The notes under the pieces were generated by a model that was not told the DNA's origin, did not search any database, and saw only the letters and a list, made by a program, of their open reading frames with translations. A stretch of 64,000 nt of DNA from Rhodovulum imhoffii (lineage in GTDB: Bacteria > Pseudomonadota > Alphaproteobacteria > Rhodobacterales > Rhodobacteraceae), in NCBI RefSeq assembly GCF_003046545.1, contig NZ_QAAA01000006.1:1-64000 (forward strand). Direction: 5' to 3'. How positions within the stretch are numbered: position 1 is the first letter of the stretch; each line of letters starts with the position of its first letter. Of this stretch, positions 63,158 to 64,000 are shown piece by piece. Made by a program: the position numbers and the translations under genes.

Positions 63158-63591
63158 TTCGCCTTCTCCTTCGGGCGTTCCACGGTAAAGGCGCCGGTGG
63201 CGGCGGCCACCGGACGGGACCGGTCCGCATCCATCGCGGTGGCCCGCACGAAAGCCACGCTGCGCGTGATATGGTAGCATTCCGCCCGGGCGGTAATACG
63301 CTGGCCGGGGGTGGCCGGGCGCATGTAGTCGATCCGCAAATCGATGGTAGCGGTCCCCGCGGGGGCGGACGGGTGGCTCATTACCGCTGCACCACCGCAG
63401 GTGTCCATCAGGGCCGATACCGCGCCCCCATGGATCACCCCGCTTTGCGGGTCACCGATCAGACGGGCATCGTAGGGCATGGAAATCTCGGCCAGCCCCT
63501 CCCCGATCTCATCTATTCGCATGTCCAGCGCCTGGGAATGGGGTATCATCCGGATAAACTCCCGGGCCAGTTCAGCCTTGCGGTCGCTCAT
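63154..63591 (-). CDS. PaaI family hotdog thioesterase
   Basis: 145-residue hotdog-fold thioesterase. Motif [20 protein letters not shown] (about 50-68), with the conserved His and Asp of the PaaI catalytic site, and [15 protein letters not shown] strands after it. First gene of a minus-strand three-gene unit (thioesterase, thioesterase, MATE). ATG at 63591, divergent from the MerR-type gene. Substrate unknown; PaaI itself acts on hydroxyphenylacetyl-CoA. Confidence 0.87.
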   Translation of the reverse strand: MSDRKAELAREFIRMIPHSQALDMRIDEIGEGLAEISMPYDARLIGDPQSGVIHGGAVSALMDTCGGAAVMSHPSAPAGTATIDLRIDYMRPATPGQRITARAECYHITRSVAFVRATAMDADRSRPVAAATGAFTVERPKEKAK

Positions 63592-63733
63592 GCCTGATCC
63601 TTTCTGTATCCGGTTTCCTGCGCCTTTCCGACCCCTGCAAGGTCCGGCGTGCCGGGGTATACTTGCCCATCCGTCAAGCATGTGCGACTAAAACGCCTAC
63701 CGGCGGCCAACCCAACAAGACGTGAGGACGTGG
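63592..63733. promoter_or_regulatory. Divergent intergenic region, thioesterase / MerR-type gene
   Basis: 142 bases between divergent starts hold both promoters. GAGG at 63724-63727 is the SD of the MerR-type gene. No certain MerR dyad is visible by eye. Confidence 0.35.
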
Positions 63734-64000
63734 ATGCCTGACAATCGCCTGACCTTCAAGGAAATGTGCGCGAAATTCGACGTGACGCCGCGCACTCTTC
63801 GTTATTACGAATATATTGAGCTTCTGAGTCCGGAAAAGGAAGGGCGCAGCCGCTTCTACACCCCGCGCGAGGTCGCGCGGATGACGCTGATTCTGCGCGG
63901 CCGCCGGTTCGGCTTCAGTCTTGAGGAAATCCGCCAGTGGCTTCTGGTCTACGAGGAAAAGGGAACCGAAGCCCAGATGGAGGCCTGGATCGAGATGGCA
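63734..64000 (+). CDS. MerR family transcriptional regulator (5' part, cut by window edge)
   Basis: 89 codons are visible and the frame is open at the edge. The N-terminal winged HTH is complete (about 6-75): FKEMCAKFDVTPRTLRYYEYIELLSP, then GRSRFYTPREVARMTLILRGRRFGFSLEEIRQWL. In this group such MerR genes often lie next to acyl-CoA dehydrogenase genes, which cannot be seen here. SD GAGG six bases before the ATG. Confidence 0.9.
   Translation, partial: MPDNRLTFKEMCAKFDVTPRTLRYYEYIELLSPEKEGRSRFYTPREVARMTLILRGRRFGFSLEEIRQWLLVYEEKGTEAQMEAWIEMA

Overview
The window is high-GC DNA from an alphaproteobacterium, most likely the Rhodobacteraceae (Roseobacter/Rhodobacter group). The reasons are a SAM/SAH riboswitch directly upstream of metK, a type largely confined to Rhodobacterales; a bacterial two-domain ALDH16; the orders phoH-ybeY-corC-lnt-metK, aroA-cmk-rpsA-ihfB and ybgC-tolQRAB-pal-cpoB-tilS-ftsH; a membrane-spanning LuxR-type regulator; and the general protein style. 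Genes are tightly packed. I see no insertion sequence, prophage, CRISPR array or rRNA, and no gene-free stretch longer than 300 bases. One tRNA gene, tRNA-Gly(UCC), is present.

Layout. 0-2.4 kb: minus-strand capsule export pair (KpsT-like ATPase, KpsE-like protein). 2.5-3.9 kb: uracil-DNA glycosylase and SseB-like gene. 3.9-7.2 kb: deoC plus ALDH16. 7.4-11.5 kb: RND efflux adaptor and pump. 11.7-13.5 kb: typA/bipA. 13.5-20.5 kb: an accessory-looking catabolic block with RidA, a three-part FAD/FAD/[2Fe-2S] amine or opine-type dehydrogenase, a TRAP transporter (P, M, Q) and a divergent LysR regulator. 20.5-25.3 kb: ychF, trpA, an L-lactate dehydrogenase-type flavoenzyme, rplY and pth. 25.3-26.9 kb: an unusual three-gene operon with two paralogous secreted PepSY-like proteins carrying Asp-rich tails (one built on eight 21-bp tandem repeats) and a two-TM LuxR-type regulator.

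27-34 kb: trpB, trpF, lapA, ihfB, rpsA, cmk, a GFA-family gene and aroA. 34-41 kb: amidohydrolase, trmB, metK with riboswitch, lnt, corC, ybeY and phoH. 41-44 kb: folD, chorismate mutase and fhs. 44-53 kb: ftsH, tilS and the complete Tol-Pal operon. 53-57.6 kb: acyl-CoA synthetase, a BON-LysM protein and an ABC exporter. 57.7-64 kb: tRNA-Gly, a secreted 5'-nucleotidase, DUF952-pyrD-arsC-like operon, MATE exporter, two hotdog thioesterases, and the 5' end of a MerR-type regulator cut by the window edge.

Most genes are core housekeeping. The parts that deserve attention are the Asp-rich secreted protein operon, the unassigned RidA/dehydrogenase/TRAP cluster, a long hairpin that pairs with the ribosome binding site of the lactate dehydrogenase gene, and a repeated architecture in which four of the five convergent gene pairs overlap by exactly four bases at their stop codons. 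Gene starts were chosen by reading Shine-Dalgarno (SD) spacing, overlap with the upstream gene and family length; where these disagree it is stated.
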